A stretch of DNA of 64,000 nucleotides from Fredinandcohnia humi (GCF_001439915.1 NZ_LMBW01000010.1:832-64831); one strand, 5' to 3'; shown: positions 41,872 through 53,372, counted from the stretch's first letter. The notes: generated by a model from the letters alone, not told the origin. A program made the numbers and translations.

Positions 41872-43152
41872 ATGCAAAAGTTTATAGAGATGTTAGAAAA
41901 TAAAATGGTTCCAATTGCCATTAAGCTTGACGGCAACCGTTATATTACAGCTATTAAGGATGGTTTCTTTGGAGTAATGTCACTCCTAATCATTGGATCA
42001 TTCTTCTTACTATTAGGGAATATCCCTGTAGCTGGCTATGCAGACTTTATGGCATCATGGCTTGGTGAGAGCTGGAAATCATATTTCAATGTTCCTTATG
42101 ATATAACAATGAACATTATGACATTATACGTTATCATTGCGATGTCAAGGAGCTTAGCAAGAACATACAAATTAGACGGTATATCTGCAATTTCTTCTGC
42201 GTTAGTAGCTTTTTTACTATTAACACCGTTTGTAGAGCTTAAAGATGGTGGCTTTGGTATTCCGATTACAAACTTAAGTGCGAGCGGATTATTCTTAGGA
42301 ATGCTGGTTTCCGTAATCGCTGTAGAAATTGTTCGTTATGCCGAAAATAAGGGCTGGAAAATCAAAATGCCGGATTCCGTTCCTGAAAACGTGTCTCGTT
42401 CGTTTTCTGCATTAATACCGGCACTGTTAGTTATTATTGTGTTTAATATCGTTCGAATTCTATTTTCTTTCACACCTTATGGAACTTTTCAAGACTTTAT
42501 TTTCCACTTCCTTCAATTACCGTTATTAAGTCTAGGTAGTACTTTACCAGCAACTTTGATTATTACTTTGTTTGAAGGAAGTTTGTGGGGTTTTGGTATT
42601 CACGGATCAAATATTATTGGTGGAATTATGAAGCCAATATGGTTTGCTTTAACTGCCGATAATGCTGCAGCGTTTGCGGCTGGAGAACAACTTCCACATA
42701 TTATTACCCACCAATTTTATTCTAACTTCATGAAAGTCGGTGGATTTGGGGGAACAATTGGTCTTACTATTTTAATGTTTATGAAAGCTAAATCTAAACA
42801 ATATAAATCTTTAGGAAAGTTAGCGATCGGACCTGGAATCTTTGGAATCAACGAACCTGTTATCTTTGGTATGCCAATTGTATTGAATCCAATTATGATT
42901 ATTCCATTTATTCTTACTCCTATCATTTTTGCGATTGTAGCGTATGTTGCAATGGCAACTGGATTAGTACCATTTACAAATGGAACAAATATACCATGGA
43001 CGACACCGCCAATTATTGCCGGATTTATTGTAAGTGGATGGCGTGGGGCTCTTTTAAACGTAGTACAAATATTACTATCAATGCTTATTTACTATCCGTT
43101 CTTTAAATCTGCTGACAGAATCGCAGTAAAGCGTGAGCAAGAAAATAACTAG
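41872..43152 (+). CDS. licC: PTS system cellobiose/lichenan-type IIC permease
   Basis: A 426-residue IIC protein of the Lac family with about ten membrane segments. Typical parts are MVPIAIKLDGNRYITAIKDG, the WGFGIHGSNIIGGIMKPIWF motif (about 243-262), and GPGIFGINEPVIFGMPIVLN (about 322-341), which forms the sugar-binding loop with its Asn-Glu pair. It transports beta-glucosides with phosphorylation. It follows AGGAGG by seven bases. Confidence 0.93.
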   Translation: MQKFIEMLENKMVPIAIKLDGNRYITAIKDGFFGVMSLLIIGSFFLLLGNIPVAGYADFMASWLGESWKSYFNVPYDITMNIMTLYVIIAMSRSLARTYKLDGISAISSALVAFLLLTPFVELKDGGFGIPITNLSASGLFLGMLVSVIAVEIVRYAENKGWKIKMPDSVPENVSRSFSALIPALLVIIVFNIVRILFSFTPYGTFQDFIFHFLQLPLLSLGSTLPATLIITLFEGSLWGFGIHGSNIIGGIMKPIWFALTADNAAAFAAGEQLPHIITHQFYSNFMKVGGFGGTIGLTILMFMKAKSKQYKSLGKLAIGPGIFGINEPVIFGMPIVLNPIMIIPFILTPIIFAIVAYVAMATGLVPFTNGTNIPWTTPPIIAGFIVSGWRGALLNVVQILLSMLIYYPFFKSADRIAVKREQENN

Positions 43153-43160
43153 TAGATTAA

Positions 43161-44600
<1,440 letters not shown>

Positions 44601-44652
44601 AAGTTAACAATAATAGTTTTACTTCAAATTTGAATGGAGAGGGGAATAAAAG

Positions 44653-44967
44653 ATGGTAGACAATTCGATGGATATGATAGGTTTTCAAATTATTAGTAAT
44701 GTAGGAACTGCTAAAAGCCTAGTGATGGAAGCACTTTATGCAGCTAAAGAAGGGGACTTCACTTTAGCTGAAGAAAAATTAGCAGAATCCAAGCAATACT
44801 TTGTGGAAGGACATAAGGTCCATGCCTCACTCATTCAAAAAGAAGCAGCAGGAGAAAAAGTAGAAATATCACTACTATTTATGCATGCAGAAGATCAGAT
44901 GATGAGTACAGAAACAATCACAGAATTAGTAAAAGAACTAATTGAGATGTATAAAAGGATCTCGTAA
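44653..44967 (+). CDS. licA: PTS system cellobiose/lichenan-type IIA component
   Basis: A 104-residue all-helical IIA protein of the Lac family. It begins MIGFQIISNVGTAKSLVMEA; the phospho-accepting His is in LLFMHAEDQMMSTETITEL (near residue 76). It is the last gene of the licB-licC-glucosidase-licA set, and a terminator follows. Confidence 0.93.
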   Translation: MVDNSMDMIGFQIISNVGTAKSLVMEALYAAKEGDFTLAEEKLAESKQYFVEGHKVHASLIQKEAAGEKVEISLLFMHAEDQMMSTETITELVKELIEMYKRIS

Positions 44968-45000
44968 TATCAGTGAAACAGAGACGTTTTAAAAAAAAAG

Positions 45001-45038
45001 GGTGAAATCTTGTATTCAAGATTCACCATTTTTTTATT
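45001..45038 (+). terminator. Intrinsic terminator after licA
   Basis: GGTGAAATCTTG pairs with CAAGATTCACC with one bulged A, then TTTTTTT. The A-run at 44991-44999 could let it also work leftward. Confidence 0.85.
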
Positions 45039-45099
45039 TCTAACCTCTTTTATCTCACAAATGTGAAAAACAGGGTTAAACAAATTCGGGGTTTTGCTT

Positions 45100-45130
45100 T
45101 TGGGACAAGGGACCTGTAAACTGTACCACC
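45100..45130. repeat. GGGAC/GTCCC dispersed repeat, diverged copy
   Basis: TGGGACAAGGGACCTGTAAA then CTGTACCACC, mixing A and B features, between licA and xylR. Confidence 0.65.
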
Positions 45131-45146
45131 GCCAGCCCTGTTCCAC

Positions 45147-46298
45147 CTATCCTTTGATGAAGTGGTCTACCACAAATGCTGATACACCTAATGAGGTTGA
45201 GTATTTTCCAAGTTTTGAGAAGTTGAGCGTAAGGTCGCTTTGGTGGAATGCAAGTGTGTGTTTTTCAATTGTATTCCGGATTGGTGCCTCTAGCCATTCT
45301 TTTGCCAATCCTAGTCGATTTCCAATGATGACTTGTTCAGGGTTGAATGTATTAATGATATTGTTAATACCAAGTCCTAGATAGCTGCCAATTTCTTCAA
45401 ACAGCATTTTTGTTTTTTCATCGCCGTTTCCAGCTAATTGAATCAAAGCTTCTAATGAATCGCTGTTTGGGTCTGCCATTTCAAGGAGGGCTTGTTCAGA
45501 TGCATAGGCTTCCCAGCAGCCTCGACTGCCACAGTTGCAGCGTTTCCCGTTCATATCAATAATCATATGGCCCATTTCACCGGAAAAACCACTTTTTCCT
45601 TTATAAAGCTCTTTGTTTACGATGATTCCAACACCGATTCCAATACCTGCACTAACATAAAGAATATTTTTTTGATCCTGTCCTGCACCAAATTGCTGTT
45701 CACCGACCGCTCCGGCATTTGCTTCGTTTTCAATGATAACAGGAACTTCATAAAGATTTTCAAGATCTTCTTTAAATTGAATATTGCTCCAACCAAGGTT
45801 TGGGGCAAGAAGAATGGCGCCTTCATTGTTTACGATTCCCGGCACACCAACCCCTATGCCAATAATCCCATATCTGCTTTTAGGCATTTCATCCATTAAC
45901 GACTGAATCATACCTTGAACAATACTCATGACTGTCGCATATGTGGTGCGAGTCAAGGGTTGATTTTTTTCAATCAGAATATTTCCTTTTAAATCAGTAA
46001 GGACAGATAATACGTAGTTCACACCAATATCAATCCCGATTGCATAGCCAGCCTTTTTGTTGAAATGAAGAATCACAGGACGACGTCCACCACTTGAAAC
46101 CCCGGGACCCGATTCAAAAATCAAATCTTCTTCTAATAGTTCAGTTACTAATGTAGAAACTGTTGTTTTATTTAAGCCTGAAATTTGGGCGATGTCAGCA
46201 CGTGAAATCGGCTCTTGTTCTATGATTAATTGCATGACGAGTGCTTTATTATTCTTTTTCACAACTTGTTGATTCCATATCGTCGTACCCACTGTCAT
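45147..46298 (-). CDS. xylR: Xylose repressor XylR (ROK family)
   Basis: A 383-residue ROK-family repressor. The N-terminal winged HTH reads SRADIAQISGLNKTTVSTLV (about 32-51). The ROK domain has IGIDIGVNYVLSVLTDLKGN, GIGVGVPGIVN, ENEANAGAVGEQQFG, GEMGHMIIDMNGKRCNCGSR with the zinc-type CNCGSRGC motif, and a final IIGNRLGLAKEW. It represses xylAB until xylose binds. It is divergent from xylA, with the operator between. ATG 46298 is only three bases from AAGGAG; GTG 46292 has better spacing and could be the real start. Confidence 0.93.
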   Translation of the reverse strand: MTVGTTIWNQQVVKKNNKALVMQLIIEQEPISRADIAQISGLNKTTVSTLVTELLEEDLIFESGPGVSSGGRRPVILHFNKKAGYAIGIDIGVNYVLSVLTDLKGNILIEKNQPLTRTTYATVMSIVQGMIQSLMDEMPKSRYGIIGIGVGVPGIVNNEGAILLAPNLGWSNIQFKEDLENLYEVPVIIENEANAGAVGEQQFGAGQDQKNILYVSAGIGIGVGIIVNKELYKGKSGFSGEMGHMIIDMNGKRCNCGSRGCWEAYASEQALLEMADPNSDSLEALIQLAGNGDEKTKMLFEEIGSYLGLGINNIINTFNPEQVIIGNRLGLAKEWLEAPIRNTIEKHTLAFHQSDLTLNFSKLGKYSTSLGVSAFVVDHFIKG

Positions 46299-46434
46299 AT
46301 ACTCCTTTTTGGTAGTATTTTTATTTTATCATTAACTTAGTCTGTTGGATATACGAACATATAACTGTTTGTGATTAAGGGAAGGAGTGAGAGGTTGACA
46401 TATTTCAATACGATTTAATAATAATCAATCAATA

Positions 46435-46457
46435 CTTAGTTTATCGCATAGACAAAG
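46435..46457. promoter_or_regulatory. Likely XylR operator (xylO)
   Basis: CTTAGTTTAT (46435-46444), three bases, ATAGACAAAG (46448-46457) is a 10-3-10 dyad with 8 of 10 pairs matching and resembles Bacillus xylO (AGTTTGT...ACAAACT). It overlaps the -35 box of the xylA promoter. Confidence 0.75.
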
Positions 46458-46477
46458 CGGATGGACGGTGCTATAAT
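46449..46477 (+). promoter_or_regulatory. xylA promoter
   Basis: -35 TAGACA (46449-46454) and a perfect -10 TATAAT (46472-46477), 17 bases apart. A second possible promoter begins with TTGACA at 46395. Confidence 0.8.
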
Positions 46478-46521
46478 TTGGGTATGAAAATGTTATAGAT
46501 TCGAAGCTTTAGGTAGTGTTT

Positions 46522-46535
46522 TGAAAGCACTTACA
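46522..46535 (+). promoter_or_regulatory. Catabolite-responsive element (cre)
   Basis: TGAAAGCACTTACA matches the cre consensus TGWNANCGNTNWCA except for A instead of G at position 8. It lies downstream of the xylA promoter, where CcpA would block transcription in glucose. Confidence 0.7.
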
Positions 46536-46572
46536 TATATAAAACTATTAAAATACTAGGAGGAATAAACCC

Positions 46573-47889
46573 ATGGCATATTTCGAATCGGTTAACAAAA
46601 TTCAATATGAGGGGCCGAAATCAACAAATCCTTTTGCATTTAAATATTACAATCCCGAAGAAAAAATCAATGGCAAGACAATGGAGGAGCTTCTTCGCTT
46701 CTCAGTTGCATACTGGCACACATTTACGGCTAATGGTTCTGATCCTTTTGGGGTAGGTACTGCAATCCGTCCTTGGGATCACCTTAAAGGACTAGATTTA
46801 GCAAAAGCACGTGTTGAAGCTTCCTTTGAACTTTTTGAAAAATTAGATGTTCCATTCTTTGCTTTCCATGATGTTGATATCGCACCAGAAGGAAGCACAT
46901 TAAAGGAAACAAATAAAAATCTTGATGTTATTGTTGCAATGATCAAGGATTATATGAAAACAAGTAAAGTTAAATTACTTTGGAATACAGCAAATATGTT
47001 TACAAATCCACGCTATACCCATGGTGCTGCGACATCACCAAATGCAGACGTCTTTGCATATTCCGCAGCGAAAGTGAAAAAAGGCTTAGAAGTAGCGAAA
47101 GAGCTTGGTGCTGAAAATTATGTATTCTGGGGTGGACGTGAAGGTTACGAAACCCTTCTTAACACAGATATGAAGTTAGAAATGGACAACTTAGCTCGTT
47201 TCTTCCACATGGCAGTTAACTATGCAAAGGAAATTGGATTAAATGTACCATTCTTAATTGAGCCAAAACCAAAAGAGCCAACGAAGCACCAATATGATTT
47301 TGATGTAGCAACTGGTCTAGCCTTCTTGCAAAAATATGACCTAACAGACTACTTCAAGTTTAATATTGAAGCAAACCATGCGACACTTGCTGGTCATACT
47401 TTTGAACATGAATTAAGAACAGCACGTATTAACGGTATGCTAGGTTCAGTCGACGCCAACCAAGGGGATACTCTACTTGGCTGGGATACGGATGAATTCC
47501 CAACAGACCTATACACAAACACATTAGCTATGTATGAAATCTTAAAAAATGGTGGACTTGGTAAGGGTGGGCTAAACTTCGATGCGAAGGTAAGACGAGG
47601 TTCATTCGATACAGATGACCTATTCCATGCACATATTGCAGGTATGGATGCATTTGCAGTCGGCTTAAAAGTAGCAAATAAATTAATTGAAGATAAAGTC
47701 CTTGATGGCTTTGTTGAAGAGCGCTATAGCAGTTATACTAAGGGCATCGGCTTAGATATCGTTGAAGGAAAAACAAACTTCCGTGAGCTTGAAGCATATG
47801 CACTTGGTTTAACGGAAATCAAAAATACATCAGGTAGAACTGAACGCTTAAAAGCGTTAATTAATCAATACCTACTAGAAACTCTTTAA
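46573..47889 (+). CDS. xylA: Xylose isomerase
   Basis: A 438-residue class II xylose isomerase converting D-xylose to D-xylulose in the cytoplasm. Conserved motifs are [26 protein letters not shown] (catalytic His near 101), [33 protein letters not shown] (metal Glu and Lys), [19 protein letters not shown] and [20 protein letters not shown]. Length fits the family. It is the first gene of the xylose operon behind AGGAGG. Confidence 0.97.
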   Translation: MAYFESVNKIQYEGPKSTNPFAFKYYNPEEKINGKTMEELLRFSVAYWHTFTANGSDPFGVGTAIRPWDHLKGLDLAKARVEASFELFEKLDVPFFAFHDVDIAPEGSTLKETNKNLDVIVAMIKDYMKTSKVKLLWNTANMFTNPRYTHGAATSPNADVFAYSAAKVKKGLEVAKELGAENYVFWGGREGYETLLNTDMKLEMDNLARFFHMAVNYAKEIGLNVPFLIEPKPKEPTKHQYDFDVATGLAFLQKYDLTDYFKFNIEANHATLAGHTFEHELRTARINGMLGSVDANQGDTLLGWDTDEFPTDLYTNTLAMYEILKNGGLGKGGLNFDAKVRRGSFDTDDLFHAHIAGMDAFAVGLKVANKLIEDKVLDGFVEERYSSYTKGIGLDIVEGKTNFRELEAYALGLTEIKNTSGRTERLKALINQYLLETL

Positions 47890-47950
47890 TTTATAAAATG
47901 TGCTGGAAGTATATTAGTCCAGAACATTTTCATAGAAAAGGATGATACGG

Positions 47951-49450
47951 ATGAAATATGTAATCGGTGTGGACCTTGGAACAAGTACTGTTAAGATTTT
48001 ACTCGTCGATCAAAAAGGAGAAGTGGCCTGCGAGGTATCGAAATCATATCCTCTCATTATTGAAAAATCAGGTTATAGTGAACAAAATCCGGAAGAATGG
48101 GTTGAAAAAACAACAGAGGGTCTTAAAGAGCTTGTTAAAAAATTCGATGGCGATATACATGACATCGAAGGAATCAGTTTTTCCGGACAAATGCACGGAC
48201 TTGTTCTCCTTGATCAAGAAAATCAAGTTTTGCGAAACGCGATTTTATGGAATGATACGAGAACCACAAAGCAATGTGAGGAAATCTATGAAACTTTCGG
48301 GAAGGAACGTCTTTTAGAGGTTACAAAGAACCCAGCTTTAGAAGGATTTACATTGCCGAAAATTCTATGGGTAAAAGAAAGTGAACCTCACGTGTTCGAA
48401 CGTTCAAGTATCTTCATGTTACCTAAAGATTATTTACGCTATCGTATGACTGGTGCTGTTCATATGGATTATTCGGATGCAGCAGGAACATTGATGCTAA
48501 ATGTTGCAAATCGTGAATGGAGTCAGGAAGTGTTGGAGGCGTTTGGGCTTAAACCTGAATTCTGTCCACCTTTAGCTGAATCACATGCCTTTGTTGGTAC
48601 CATAACAGTGGAATTTGCTGAGGAAACTGGTCTTTCTAGCGAAACCAAGGTTTTTGCTGGAGGTGCAGATAATGCTTGTGGTGCAATCGGCTCTGGAATT
48701 TTATCAGAAGGAAAAACCCTTTGCAGTATCGGAACTTCCGGGGTTGTGCTGTCTTATGAAGAACGCAATGACCTTGATTTCGAAGGTAAGGTCCACTATT
48801 TTAACCATGGTGAAGAAAATACGTACTACACGATGGGCGTAACTCTTGCAGCAGGCTATAGCTTAAGCTGGTTCAAGGAAACTTTTGCAAAAGAAGAAGC
48901 CTTTGATCAATTTTTACAAGGTATCGATGAAGTACCTGCAGGTAGCAACGGATTACTATTCACTCCATACATTGTTGGGGAGCGGACCCCACATGCAGAT
49001 TCAAATATTCGCGGAAGCCTTATTGGGATTGATGCAGCCCATGAACGAAAGCATTTTGCACGTGCTGTTCTTGAAGGGATTACATTTTCAATGAACGAGT
49101 CGATTGAGATTTTTAGAAACAATGGCAAAACGATTGATTCCATTATTTCAATCGGTGGCGGTGCCAAAAATGAAGCTTGGCTGCAAATGCAGGCTGACAT
49201 TTTCAACGCCAAAATTGAAAAATTAACGTTTGAACAAGGCCCTGGAATGGGGGCAGCTATGCTTGCTGCGTATGGCTGTGGCTGGTTCACATCATTAAAA
49301 GAATGTGCTGATGCATTCCTACAAACCTACAAAACATATGAACCCATACATGAAAATGTGGAGTCCTATCAAAAACTATTCGCATTGTACCAACAGGTTT
49401 ATGCACAAACAAAAGGGCTCAATGAGCAATTAAGAGAGTTCAGAAAGTAA
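47951..49450 (+). CDS. xylB: Xylulokinase
   Basis: A 499-residue FGGY-family kinase phosphorylating D-xylulose to xylulose-5-phosphate. It has the ATPase-like N-terminus YVIGVDLGTSTVKILLVDQK, SFSGQMHGLVLLD (substrate motif, about 75-87), GGADNACGAIGSGIL and the C-terminal ISIGGGAKNEAWLQMQADIF. ATG 47951 is nine bases after AAAAGG; an in-frame ATG at 47942 overlaps that site. It is co-transcribed with xylA. Confidence 0.96.
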   Translation: MKYVIGVDLGTSTVKILLVDQKGEVACEVSKSYPLIIEKSGYSEQNPEEWVEKTTEGLKELVKKFDGDIHDIEGISFSGQMHGLVLLDQENQVLRNAILWNDTRTTKQCEEIYETFGKERLLEVTKNPALEGFTLPKILWVKESEPHVFERSSIFMLPKDYLRYRMTGAVHMDYSDAAGTLMLNVANREWSQEVLEAFGLKPEFCPPLAESHAFVGTITVEFAEETGLSSETKVFAGGADNACGAIGSGILSEGKTLCSIGTSGVVLSYEERNDLDFEGKVHYFNHGEENTYYTMGVTLAAGYSLSWFKETFAKEEAFDQFLQGIDEVPAGSNGLLFTPYIVGERTPHADSNIRGSLIGIDAAHERKHFARAVLEGITFSMNESIEIFRNNGKTIDSIISIGGGAKNEAWLQMQADIFNAKIEKLTFEQGPGMGAAMLAAYGCGWFTSLKECADAFLQTYKTYEPIHENVESYQKLFALYQQVYAQTKGLNEQLREFRK

Positions 49451-49496
49451 AATAAACCTCGCATCACTGTGGGGATTCTTTAAAGGGGAGATAACT

Positions 49497-50480
49497 GTGA
49501 ACTATCGTAAACTAGGAAACACTGGGTTAGAAATTAGTGAAGTTAGCTTTGGAACATGGGCGATTGGCGGTGCATGGGGAAAGACAAACGATACCGTTGC
49601 GCTGAAGTCTTTGGAATATGCAATTGACCAAGGTGTTAATTTTTTTGATACAGCTGATGTATATGGCGACGGTCATAGTGAAGAACTGTTGGCCAAAGCA
49701 ACAAAGGGCAAGGTAGACCGCATACATATCGCGACAAAGTTCTGTCGCCAGGGAGATATTTTTGATCCGAAAAATTACAGCTATGAACAAGTAAGTCGTT
49801 ACTGCGAAGATAGCCTACGCAAATTGAATCGTGAGGCTATCGACTTGTATCAAATTCATTGTCCGGCGACCGAGATTTTAAGAGATGGCAGTGTGTTTGA
49901 AGTACTTGACCGTTTGCAAAGCGAAGGAAAAATCCGTCACTATGGTGTGAGTGTGGAAACGGTCGAAGAAGGGCTCATTTGCTTGGAAAATCCTAATGTG
50001 AAGAGCCTACAGATTATTTTTAATATGTTCCGCCAAAAACCATTGGAGGCTCTAATTCCAGAAGCCTATAAAAAAGGTGTCGGCTTACTTGTTAGACTGC
50101 CACTTGCAAGCGGTTTGCTTACTGGTAAATTTACAGCTAATCATGTTTTTGAAGAAAATGATCACCGTCGCTTTAACGAAAATGGTGAGTCTTTCAATGT
50201 GGGTGAAACGTTTGCCGGTCTTGGTTTTAAAAAAGGTGTGGAACTTGCTGACCAATTGACATGGATTGCAGAAGGACGCAACTCAATGGCAAGTGCAGCC
50301 CTTCGTTGGATTTTAGACCACGAAGAAATTACATGTATTATCCCTGGGTTCAAAAATATCAAACAGGTTCAAGTTAATTTAACTGCATTAGAGACAAAAT
50401 CTTTTTCAAATGAAGAAAAAGAAAAGATTCGGCATTTTTACCATGAAAACGTCAAAGACTTTATCAGAGGGGCCTATTAA
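49497..50480 (+). CDS. Aldo/keto reductase
   Basis: A 327-residue aldo/keto reductase. Family motifs are MNYRKLGNTGLEISEVSFGT, FDTADVYGDGHSEELLAKA (catalytic Asp and Tyr near 50-55), HIATKFC (Lys near 83), and the NADPH-binding end CIIPGFKNIKQV. GTG start lies after GGGGAG. It follows xylB by 46 bases and is likely part of the xylose operon; a role in xylose or aldose epimerisation, reduction, or detoxification is possible but unproven. Confidence 0.88.
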   Translation: MNYRKLGNTGLEISEVSFGTWAIGGAWGKTNDTVALKSLEYAIDQGVNFFDTADVYGDGHSEELLAKATKGKVDRIHIATKFCRQGDIFDPKNYSYEQVSRYCEDSLRKLNREAIDLYQIHCPATEILRDGSVFEVLDRLQSEGKIRHYGVSVETVEEGLICLENPNVKSLQIIFNMFRQKPLEALIPEAYKKGVGLLVRLPLASGLLTGKFTANHVFEENDHRRFNENGESFNVGETFAGLGFKKGVELADQLTWIAEGRNSMASAALRWILDHEEITCIIPGFKNIKQVQVNLTALETKSFSNEEKEKIRHFYHENVKDFIRGAY

Positions 50481-50701
50481 ATTGACTCAATCTCAACCTG
50501 ATATATTTGTTTTTCAGCATTACTTTTTAATAGAGTGGAAACCTGTCTTAATGTCAAAAGACCCACAATTAATAGAACAATGATCATTACAAATAAGAAG
50601 ATAAATAGTATTTGATTTCGCAATGTGTTCCATTTTTTTAATTGTTTAAGCATGGCAGGTCGCTTTTCTTTGTCTTTTACCTTCATAATAACGCGTTTCA
50701 T
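50477..50701 (-). pseudogene. N-terminal remnant of a YesM-type sensor kinase
   Basis: The 74-residue frame has RNQILFIFLFVMIIVLLIVG then LLTLRQVSTLLKSNAEKQIY and ends ESI. This is the first membrane segment and juxtamembrane part of YesM-type sensor kinases, which often control sugar ABC operons next to xyl genes. The rest of the kinase is missing: the frame stops four bases inside the end of the aldo/keto reductase gene. It is therefore read as a truncated relic left by a deletion. Confidence 0.65.
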
Positions 50702-50905
50702 GTAACCGTTACTGTTTTGTGATATATTCCCAATTAAGAAATGTGGGGATTAAGTGTACGATATCTCCCAGAAAGTGTTATAATTAAATAATTATTTTGA
50801 AAATACACATTGAGGTACATCATGGTAAAACGGATCTAATTAATAGATATCCAAACTAGCTGCAATTTGATAAAATGAACGAGAATCTAAATTAGAGGTA
50901 ATGTT

Positions 50906-51829
50906 ATGTATCCGTTAACAAACTATATTGAATTTAATAGAGAAAAGTGGGCAACACTGCGCAATAAAACTCCTTTATTGCTATCAGAGGGAGAACTGGA
51001 GAGCATTAAAGGTATAAACGAAGAAATTTCACTTCAAGAAGTAGAAGAAATCTATCTACCATTGACTCGTTTAATCAATTTAAAAGTGGAAGCCTCACAA
51101 CAGCTGCAAGGCGTGACGAACTCCTTTTTGGACTATCAAGCTAAAAAAGTTCCATATATTATTGGTATTGCAGGAAGTGTTGCAGTAGGCAAGAGTACCG
51201 CGGCGCGAGTGCTTCAAACCCTATTATCACGGTGGGATAATCATAAAAAAGTAGGATTAGTAACGACTGATGGATTCTTATATCCCAATGCAACCTTAGA
51301 AAAAAAGGGGCTTATGAGTCGAAAAGGGTTTCCTGAAAGCTATGATACTCAAAAACTAATTCAATTTATGATGAAAGTGAAGTCTGGCAAACGGAAAGTG
51401 GAAGCACCACTGTACTCCCATTTAACTTATGATGTGTTGAAGGATAAAGTCGAAATAATTGATCAGCCTGATATTTTAATTGTGGAAGGGATTAATGTCC
51501 TGCAAGTCAGCAAAGCACATTCCGTTTTCGTTAGTGATTTCTTTGATTTCTCCATCTATATTGATGCAGATGTTAGGAATATCAAGAAATGGTACATCGA
51601 ACGATTTTTGACGCTTCAAAAAACAGCTTTCCAGAATCCAATGTCATACTTTCACCGTTACACGGAATTATCAGAGGATGAAGCTATCCAAAAAGCAACC
51701 GATATTTGGGAAGAAATCAATGCGAAAAATTTACGTGAAAACATCCAGCCGACACGCCGCCGGGCCAAAGTCGTATTAAAAAAAGGCAAGGACCATTTAA
51801 TGGAGAAAGTTTATTTAAAGAAGTTTTAA
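50906..51829 (+). CDS. coaA: Type I pantothenate kinase
   Basis: A 307-residue CoaA, the first enzyme of coenzyme A biosynthesis, phosphorylating pantothenate. It has the P-loop [12 protein letters not shown] (about 88-99), [34 protein letters not shown] and EGINVLQ. ATG 50906 follows GAGG with fair spacing. It is a single gene with a strong terminator behind it. Confidence 0.95.
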   Translation: MYPLTNYIEFNREKWATLRNKTPLLLSEGELESIKGINEEISLQEVEEIYLPLTRLINLKVEASQQLQGVTNSFLDYQAKKVPYIIGIAGSVAVGKSTAARVLQTLLSRWDNHKKVGLVTTDGFLYPNATLEKKGLMSRKGFPESYDTQKLIQFMMKVKSGKRKVEAPLYSHLTYDVLKDKVEIIDQPDILIVEGINVLQVSKAHSVFVSDFFDFSIYIDADVRNIKKWYIERFLTLQKTAFQNPMSYFHRYTELSEDEAIQKATDIWEEINAKNLRENIQPTRRRAKVVLKKGKDHLMEKVYLKKF

Positions 51830-51863
51830 TGGGAAATGGCTTTGTTTTATAATATTGAATAAA

Positions 51864-51891
51864 AAAAAGCATGGCTTCGGCCATGCTTTTT
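51864..51891. terminator. Bidirectional terminator after coaA
   Basis: AAAAAGCATGGC pairs with GCCATGCTTTTT around a TTCG tetraloop, with A-run before and T-run after. It serves both coaA and the convergent DUF4177 gene. Confidence 0.92.
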
Positions 51892-52078
51892 AAACGTGTT
51901 TCTTAAAAATCAGTTCAAAATATGTTGCTGCACCAGAAGGACCAGTTGGTGGAGTTAGCACCTGAACAAGTCGCCAACCATCCTTAGCATGTTCATGAAC
52001 AATCTCATGATAGTCTTGCTCGGGCTTAGATTCTAGGATTCCTTTTACTTCTAACTTGATAAATTTGTATTCAAACAT
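51890..52078 (-). CDS. DUF4177 small protein
   Basis: A 62-residue protein: MFEYKFIKLEVKGILESKPE, then DYHEIVHEHAKDGWRLVQVL. This is the DUF4177 pattern (YkfI/YhzC-like, with an N-terminal YEYK and a central H..DGWRLVQ). Function unknown. ATG 52078 is eight bases behind GGAGG; the upstream in-frame ATG 52093 overlaps the site. Confidence 0.85.
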   Translation of the reverse strand: MFEYKFIKLEVKGILESKPEQDYHEIVHEHAKDGWRLVQVLTPPTGPSGAATYFELIFKKHV

Positions 52079-52181
52079 ATGAGGCACCTCCAAAGATATA
52101 ACCGATACTAGTATTACGATTTACCAGAAAAAAAGTTCCGTTTTTTGGAAGACGGAAAAAATTTAAGAATCTACTACTTTC

Positions 52182-53372
52182 CTACGACTGAATGTGGGAC
52201 GACGGACCTGTCCCTCTGACCCAGGATTTTGGAATTCCCCGCCAAGTCATGTAGGTGCCGATTCTCATAATCTTTTCAAAAGGTCCCGTTTTCCAGATTT
52301 TGAGATAATAATGGCTGGAAATAATCTGTATTAAGTAAATTAAGATTCCTAAAAAAATCCCGTTTAGGACACCAATTTCCCCAAATAATCCCAGGCCATA
52401 TTCATAAAAAATAAGGGTACAGATGATACTTTGACAAAAGTAATTCGTCATGGAGAGACGCCCCACATTTTCGAAAAGTGTTTGAATTACAGAATCCCCT
52501 TTTGTGTAAAAATAGGAAAATAAGAAGATGTAACCGACTGAAAGTATAGGACCACCTATTGTATAAATCGATTCCGTCCATATACGTTCTGGAAAAAGAT
52601 AATGTAATGATTTCGACACTAAGCCCGTTGGGACAAATAGCCATATAAACCAAATATATTTCCTTTTTTCATCCTCTGGGTTTGAGAACCACCCACTTCT
52701 TGCAGCATACATTCCGAACAAAAACATTGGACTCGTTAAAAGGGGCATAAGCAATAACATGAGAAGGTATACATAATCAGGATAACCAAACGGATCTTCC
52801 CCGCTATTCCGAAACTCATAAACTTCCCAATAACCTCCATTTGAATAGGCATTGTATTCTTTTTGAATATAGGAATTTAAATTCTCAGGTTGTTCCCATT
52901 TCTCATTTGCGCCTGCTAATCCCAACAAAGTAGTTAAAGAAAAAAACGTAACGGTCCAAATAAGAATCGTCTTTTTCTTTCGATTAACAAAAACAATCAT
53001 GAGTAATCCAATTAATCCATACGTAAATAAAATATCACCTTCCCAAACATAGATAGAATGAAGCACGCCAAATGTCATTAACAGAATGAACCGACGTAGT
53101 AGGTGTCGTTTAATTTTTTTTCCGTTACTTTCAAGTTTTTCAGTTAGCTTAATCATTGAGAACCCAAATAAAAACATAAAGATTGGCATAAAGCTACTTT
53201 CCACAAAGATTTTTATCCAAATATAGGCCCCTTCATCTGTTGACAACAGCCGATAGTTTGCCAACTGATCTTTTCCAAACATGCCATATTGGAAAATAAG
53301 CATATTTGCAATTATAATCCCTATTAAACTAAAACCTCTAAGACCATCAATCAACTTTACTCTTTTTTTCAT
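52182..53372 (-). CDS. DUF418/YeiB-family membrane protein
   Basis: A 396-residue multispanning protein with eight to ten hydrophobic segments. It begins RVKLIDGLRGFSLIGIIIAN, the typical DUF418 start, and contains GPFEKIMRIGTYMTWRGIPK near the C-terminus (the family's G..E...R). The last residues, VRGTGPSSHIQS, are translated from a GGGAC repeat copy, so the native stop was replaced. The function of the family is unknown; heptaprenyl- or acyltransferase-like roles have been proposed. ATG 53372 is behind GGGAGAAAAC. Confidence 0.82.
   Translation of the reverse strand: MKKRVKLIDGLRGFSLIGIIIANMLIFQYGMFGKDQLANYRLLSTDEGAYIWIKIFVESSFMPIFMFLFGFSMIKLTEKLESNGKKIKRHLLRRFILLMTFGVLHSIYVWEGDILFTYGLIGLLMIVFVNRKKKTILIWTVTFFSLTTLLGLAGANEKWEQPENLNSYIQKEYNAYSNGGYWEVYEFRNSGEDPFGYPDYVYLLMLLLMPLLTSPMFLFGMYAARSGWFSNPEDEKRKYIWFIWLFVPTGLVSKSLHYLFPERIWTESIYTIGGPILSVGYIFLFSYFYTKGDSVIQTLFENVGRLSMTNYFCQSIICTLIFYEYGLGLFGEIGVLNGIFLGILIYLIQIISSHYYLKIWKTGPFEKIMRIGTYMTWRGIPKSWVRGTGPSSHIQS
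52192..52224. repeat. GGGAC/GTCCC dispersed repeat, B copy inside the 3' end of the DUF418 gene
   Basis: GTGGGACGACGGACCTGTCC then CTCTGACCCAG. It provides the last codons of the gene. Confidence 0.85.
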
